A stretch of DNA of 64,000 bases. Origin: CAZGAQ01 sp964523405 (GTDB lineage: Bacteria; Planctomycetota; Phycisphaerae; UBA1845; Fen-1342). Below the pieces are notes generated by a model that saw only the letters and a list, made by a program, of their open reading frames with translations, searched no databases and was not told the DNA's origin. How positions within the stretch are numbered: position 1 is the first letter of the stretch; every line of letters starts with the position of its first letter. Both the position numbers and the translations under genes were made by a program. Where the stretch lies: NCBI GenBank assembly GCA_964523405.1, contig CAZGAQ010000019.1:25165-89164 (forward strand). Direction: 5' to 3'. Shown here in pieces: positions 58,957 through 64,000 of this stretch.

Positions 58957-59394
58957 TCAGGCCGCGCGGGGCGGGGCCTCGGCTACCTGCGTGCGGAGTT
59001 GGGCGCCGAGGGTGTCGAGGATGCGGCCGGCGCGTTCGACGGTGACGCCGTGGTACTCGTTGCGTTCGTCGCGTGAGACCTGGGACTCGTGGATGCCGAG
59101 GTGCTGGGCCAGTTCGCGCTGCGTCCAGCCGCGGGCGATGCGCAAGGCGATGAGCAGGCCGCCGAGCCCGGAGAAGTTCTGGAGTTCGGCGAACTCGCCG
59201 CGCTGGAGGCGTTCGTAGCCGGCGACCTCCTCCTGGAGCTGGGCGTGGAAGGACCGGACGGGATCGAGGGCGCGCTTGATCTCGGCGGCCGAGAGATTCA
59301 GCTTGCGGAGTTCGGCCTCGTAGGCGGTGAGGCGTGCGGCCTCAGCGCGAACGCGTTCGACGGCTTCGCGATATTCGCTTTCGTTGCGGATCAT
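58957..59394 (-). CDS. XRE-family helix-turn-helix protein, probable antitoxin
   Basis: A 145-residue DNA-binding protein. An N-terminal helical region (1-75, ESEYREAVERVRAEAARLTAYEAELRKLNL) precedes an XRE helix-turn-helix (GLLIALRIARGWTQRELAQHLGIHESQVSRDERNEYHGV), then a short tail. This is the arrangement of HigA-like antitoxins. It starts 1 nt after the stop of the DUF6932 gene, forming a toxin-first two-gene unit. It probably autoregulates the unit, by analogy. Confidence 0.82.
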   Translation of the reverse strand: MIRNESEYREAVERVRAEAARLTAYEAELRKLNLSAAEIKRALDPVRSFHAQLQEEVAGYERLQRGEFAELQNFSGLGGLLIALRIARGWTQRELAQHLGIHESQVSRDERNEYHGVTVERAGRILDTLGAQLRTQVAEAPPRAA

Positions 59395-59395
59395 G

Positions 59396-59953
59396 TCAGA
59401 CTCCGAGCTTCACAATGCCGCGGGCGCGCGGCATGCGCCGTGAGCGGCGGAACGCGGAGGGGAATTCGAGTTCGTGGCCAAACTCGTCCCGGATGCCGCT
59501 GAGCATGCCCGGCGCATGCGGATACAACTCGACGCGGTACACGTGCCACATCGGCAACTGGGCCTTGGCATAGCCGCGGTAGGGGCGACGACTGGCGGGA
59601 TCCCAGGTCCAGATTTTGTGCGGATCGAGGAGGTTCAGGTCGCGCTCCAATTCGCCGCGTGCCAGGCGCCAGAAGTCGCACTCGAAGTAACCGTCGATGT
59701 CGTTCGGGTGGTCTTTGTCCTCGACGAACGAGCCGTCGATGAAGATTCTGGTGATGCCGGCGCGGCACAACTCATCTACGAGCACCGCCAAGTTGTCGAC
59801 CAAGTGGCGCCGCCAGGGGGCATCCCAATTTGGCGGAGCCGGTTCGTCATCCGGCCCCACGACCAGCGGCGACTCGCGCAGGGCGTCGAGCGTGAGCTCG
59901 TAGTCGCCAGGCGGGAGCAGGCCATCCGCATCGAAGGCCGGCAAGACGCTCAT
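59396..59953 (-). CDS. DUF6932/nucleotidyltransferase-like protein, probable toxin partner
   Basis: A 185-residue protein with a nucleotidyltransferase-like motif: G74-S75 in FIDGSFVEDK and D86/D88 in NDIDGYF, the G-S...D-x-D metal-binding pair of this superfamily. The rest is alpha/beta (HLVDNLAVLVDELCRAGITR, later WHVYRVELYPHAPGMLSGIRDEFG). It is the upstream gene of a TGA-n-ATG-linked pair with an XRE antitoxin. The promoter at 59960-59987 suggests a start at ATG 59953; an earlier ATG would overlap the -10 box. Toxicity is inferred from context only. Confidence 0.78.
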   Translation of the reverse strand: MSVLPAFDADGLLPPGDYELTLDALRESPLVVGPDDEPAPPNWDAPWRRHLVDNLAVLVDELCRAGITRIFIDGSFVEDKDHPNDIDGYFECDFWRLARGELERDLNLLDPHKIWTWDPASRRPYRGYAKAQLPMWHVYRVELYPHAPGMLSGIRDEFGHELEFPSAFRRSRRMPRARGIVKLGV

Positions 59954-59959
59954 GATACA

Positions 59960-59987
59960 ATTATGGCACATATAACATAAATGTCAA
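59960..59987 (-). promoter_or_regulatory. leaderless promoter of the DUF6932-XRE pair
   Basis: Minus strand: perfect TTGACA (59982-59987) and CATAAT (59960-59965), spacer 16 bp. The ATG is 6 nt beyond the -10. Two direct copies of TATGGCA (59962-59968 and 59989-59995) flank the promoter elements and could be operators for the XRE protein. Confidence 0.6.
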
Positions 59988-60133
59988 GTATGGCATAAGA
60001 CACGTCGTTTGGCGACTCGGATGGGCCGATAAATGTGGCCGCGGGTGCGGACGGCTGCGAGTGACAAGATCCCCGGGCGGCGCTGACGGAGTTGCGTACC
60101 AATACCTGCCAACAGCGGCTGGCGGCGAAACGA

Positions 60134-61285
60134 TCAAGCTGATGCCGTTGCGGCGGCCGCCAAGCGCGGCTCGTTGGTTTCTATGGATGTCACGCGCCAA
60201 CTCACGTACCGATGCCCATCGTCGCGCAGGTAATCTGGCGGGATTGGAGTCAGCGGATGCACGGCAGTGAAGAGACGACGAAGCAGCGCATCCCGCAGTG
60301 CGGGCGCCAGGCCCTCCCACCAATCGGGACGCCAGAACTGGTTCTCCTGTGTGGACCACACATGGCGAACGAGTGCATCGGGGATGTGCGTGCGAGGCAA
60401 CGCGAGGAGTGACGCGAGCAGTTTCTCACTTGCACAGCCCTCGTTGGCGAGCCAGGAGAAATACGCACAGCCGAGTTCCCCCGAAGCCAAGAGCGCGAGT
60501 GTGATACCTTGCGCAGGGGTTGTGAGATCGGCCAGGTCTTGGATCGAGTCGCCGGCAAAGTCGTAGTCGGGGTTCTTTGCGCCGCAGCACATCACGTCCG
60601 GAGGCGAGTTGAACCAGATGACGCAGTACCGAATCGCGGCGTAGTCCCCGCTTCTCAATATCCGATCGTACTGCTCCTTTCGTTGGCGGATCTCATTGAG
60701 CCCTGTGGAGAGTCCGGCCATGCGAGCCGTATTGGCAGCTTGCAGTGCGACCTGGAGGGGCACGGAGAGGCCGCTATCCACGGTCCGGAAGTGGGGGTCG
60801 AGCAAGGCGCCCCCTTCCTTAGCGTAAAGCTCCCGACAGGTGGCACGGTACGCGAGCAGGCACGCGTGTCGGTCGCATGCAGTGATTGGTGTCTTCTCTA
60901 TGTCTGCGAAGAGGCGGTCGTCGTGCGCGGCGCAGAACCCTGTGAAAGTCGAGGCCTTCCCGATGCCCATGAGCTGTGGACGTATGGTGCCCCCGGCGCT
61001 GACAATCGCCGCATAGCTGGTAGGTATCCCGTAAACGTGGTTGTCCTTCGCGATCAGGCGGAGCAGCGCATTCTGGACTGTGTGGGCCTTGACGATCTCG
61101 CCTTGGCACGTCCCGGGTGATGCATCAGCGTGCAGGCAGACCCGCCTGTTCTGTACGTCGTGGAACGCCCTTATGCCATCCGAAATCGGTGGCCGCGCTT
61201 CGGACTCACGTCCAAGGTGGCAGCGCTTGTACTTCTTGCCAGAGCCGCACCAGCATTGGTCGTTTCTGCCCAGGGGTCTTTTCAT
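60134..61285 (-). CDS. SEC-C protein with an additional Cys/His domain
   Basis: A 383-residue protein. Residues 6-23 are a SEC-C zinc motif (GRNDQCWCGSGKKYKRCH; C11, C13, C22, H23). After a short linker come widely spaced Cys/His residues: RRVCLHAD, GTCQGEIVKAHTVQN, FTGFCAAHDDRLFADIE and CDRHACLLA, a pattern that suggests a treble-clef or HNH-like fold. The C-terminal half is helical. No catalytic function is recognised. It is next to the XRE/DUF6932 pair; both could be parts of a small defence or stress region, which is only inferred. Confidence 0.72.
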   Translation of the reverse strand: MKRPLGRNDQCWCGSGKKYKRCHLGRESEARPPISDGIRAFHDVQNRRVCLHADASPGTCQGEIVKAHTVQNALLRLIAKDNHVYGIPTSYAAIVSAGGTIRPQLMGIGKASTFTGFCAAHDDRLFADIEKTPITACDRHACLLAYRATCRELYAKEGGALLDPHFRTVDSGLSVPLQVALQAANTARMAGLSTGLNEIRQRKEQYDRILRSGDYAAIRYCVIWFNSPPDVMCCGAKNPDYDFAGDSIQDLADLTTPAQGITLALLASGELGCAYFSWLANEGCASEKLLASLLALPRTHIPDALVRHVWSTQENQFWRPDWWEGLAPALRDALLRRLFTAVHPLTPIPPDYLRDDGHRYVSWRVTSIETNEPRLAAAATASA

Positions 61286-61316
61286 GTGGTGCCAACCATC
61301 AAGTAGAAACAGATAT

Positions 61317-61346
61317 CGGGCGCGCGCCGTTTACGGCGCGCGCCCG
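61317..61346 (-). terminator. GC-rich 14-bp hairpin downstream of groEL
   Basis: CGGGCGCGCGCCGT (61317-61330) pairs perfectly with 61333-61346, with a very short loop. On the minus strand, a T-containing tract (GATATCTGTTTCT) follows. It is 235 bp past the groEL stop. Confidence 0.55.
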
Positions 61347-61398
61347 ATTACGTCAATTCCGGCCTGTTGCGGGGCTCGCAGACTACTTGCCCCTGACT

Positions 61399-61420
61399 CG
61401 TCAGACACAGAGTTCTGACG
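61399..61420. repeat. diverged REP-like hairpin
   Basis: CGTCAGA (61399-61405) and TCTGACG (61414-61420), a 7-bp stem with an 8-nt loop, like the CGTCAGGC units at 49905 and 50895. Confidence 0.4.
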
Positions 61421-61580
61421 CTGGTCGTCAACTCAATTGTCGGCAGCCATAGCCCGCGCCTGCCACGAGTTTTTCGCCGTCAGGCTGCCGTTGGGCTCGC
61501 ACACCGTGAGGCGTGGGCAGCGTGGAAAGCGCGAGCCCGGTGAGAAAAAACTGCATTGGGAGTAGACCTCCTTTCTGCAA

Positions 61581-63182
<1,602 letters not shown>

Positions 63183-63296
63183 TCCTGAATGCTCCTGATT
63201 CGGCCGGCGCTAGGGCCGGAGAAGAGTGACAAGTGACCGGTGCCAGGTGACAGGGTCAAAGGGCGTCACCCGTGCACGCCGCGAATTCCGGTAGTG

Positions 63297-63593
63297 CTAT
63301 TCGATCACGGCGAGGATGTCGCTCTCGTCCATGATGATCATTTCTTCGCCTTCGACCTTGACCTCGGTTCCGGCGTAGGAGGTGAAGAGGACCTGGTCGC
63401 CCTTCTTGAGCTGGAGGGGCTGGCGTTTGCCGGTGTCGAGGAGCTTGCCGTCGCCGACGGACAGGACGGTGCCGCGCTTGGGTTTTTCCTTGGCGGTGTC
63501 GGGGAGGACGATCCCGCCGGCGGTTTTCTCTTCCGCTTCGAGACGCTTGACCAGGACCTTTTCGCCGAGCGGACGGATCGTGACCTTGCTCAT
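63297..63593 (-). CDS. groES: co-chaperonin GroES (10 kDa)
   Basis: A 98-residue co-chaperonin that caps the GroEL ring. Sequence landmarks: IRPLGEKVLVKRLEAEEKTAGGIVLPDTAKEKPKRGTVLSVG (including the mobile loop) and GDQVLFTSYAGTEVKVEGEEMIIMDESDILAVIE. The ATG has an AAGGAG site 6 nt upstream. It is the first gene of groESL. Confidence 0.96.
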   Translation of the reverse strand: MSKVTIRPLGEKVLVKRLEAEEKTAGGIVLPDTAKEKPKRGTVLSVGDGKLLDTGKRQPLQLKKGDQVLFTSYAGTEVKVEGEEMIIMDESDILAVIE

Positions 63594-64000
63594 GGGTTCT
63601 CCTTACGTTTCTGCAGACCCGGCTGATTGGCAGCCTGTGGGTTCTCTCACACCGTGACGCGCCGGGACGATAGCGTCTCCGCGCCACCCAGGGGAGAGGG
63701 TATGCAACCGGCGTGCCAAGGGAAGCGGGCAACGTGATGGCCGGGGCGCGTGTTGTAACATATTGATTGCTGGTTGGTTATGGTGATGGTGGTGGACCGT
63801 GCGTGGCGTGCACGTACACGAAGCCGTTGGTCGCGGGGGCCGGAAATATGTCAAACTGGCAGGCCGGAAGTCGGGGGAGCCGGCCGGCGCAGGACACGGC
63901 AGACTGGGAGCGAGAAGGTGGGAAGGCGGGAAAGTGGGAACGGAATCCCGGGCCACACGACCAGGGGCAGGTGGCGGGGGACACGGGATGAGGGGAGCGT
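63594..64000. other. 407-bp region upstream of groESL at the window edge
   Basis: No gene convincing. An AT-richer stretch at about 63748-63785 could contain the groESL promoter, but no clear box pair or CIRCE inverted repeat was found. Frames at the far end are low in conserved features. Confidence 0.4.

Noticed and set aside
63594..63800. CIRCE operator before groESL
   Set aside because: Looked for TTAGCACTC-N9-GAGTGCTAA; not present in the upstream region.
63767..63991. Small open frame at the window end
   Set aside because: No ribosome site, no conserved features, and composition like other non-coding GC-rich stretches.

Overview
The window is GC-rich, gene-dense bacterial chromosome that most resembles a planctomycete, probably Phycisphaerae or a relative. 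This is inferred from gene content, not from a marker gene: two PEP-CTERM secreted proteins, secreted proteins ending in dockerin-like Asp-rich modules, GH29 and GH16 glycoside hydrolases with signal peptides, membrane proteins with an N-terminal zinc ribbon, and a PilM-type operon with long Pro/Gly linkers. No rRNA, tRNA, CRISPR array or complete prophage was seen.

Layout. 1-394: 3' part of msrA. 608-2404: secreted alpha-L-fucosidase. 2684-6394: zinc-uptake module on the minus strand (Fur-family gene, then a ribbon-helix-helix regulator, znuA, znuC, znuB) with a palindrome inside its promoter. 6568-12074: type IV pilus/secretion operon (PilM-PilN fusion, PilO-like protein, third membrane protein). 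12637-16829: DUF1801 protein, Mla-type ATPase, zinc-ribbon membrane protein and two-subunit class I fumarase. 17178-20131: PEP-CTERM protein and a modular GH16 glucanase with LacI-type operators upstream. 20613-25257: acetyltransferase, methyltransferase, sirtuin, then the phosphate module phoU, DUF47 and pit. 25282-30498: methyltransferase, purB, a Cys/Met-metabolism PLP enzyme, amidohydrolase and ACT protein. 30632-37835: BatA-like protein, lipoprotein and two tandem GT-C/TPR membrane proteins. 38050-39534: an isolated phage-type terminase large subunit beside an AT-richer patch. 40056-43308: two secreted proteins sharing a C-terminal duplex module, with an Rrf2 regulator between them. 43397-46791: EamA transporter and a PDZ protein with about 12 Asp/Gly/Tyr repeats. 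46910-50851: succinate dehydrogenase sdhCAB. 51244-58438: membrane and hypothetical proteins, an AraC-GyrI regulator and a second PEP-CTERM protein. 58957-61285: an XRE/DUF6932 pair and a SEC-C protein. 61581-63593: groEL and groES.

How it fits together. Central metabolism is represented by succinate dehydrogenase and fumarase, nutrient uptake by the zinc and phosphate modules, and polysaccharide breakdown by the secreted hydrolases. The least conventional content is small-scale: two CTAG-bounded, miniature-transposon-like palindromic elements that each overlap the stop codon of an operon gene; dispersed REP-like hairpins; a 20-bp motif repeated around the sdh genes; a set of promoters with almost no 5' leader; and two unusual repeat proteins. 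Promoter, operator and repeat calls come from reading the sequence by eye and need computational or experimental support.
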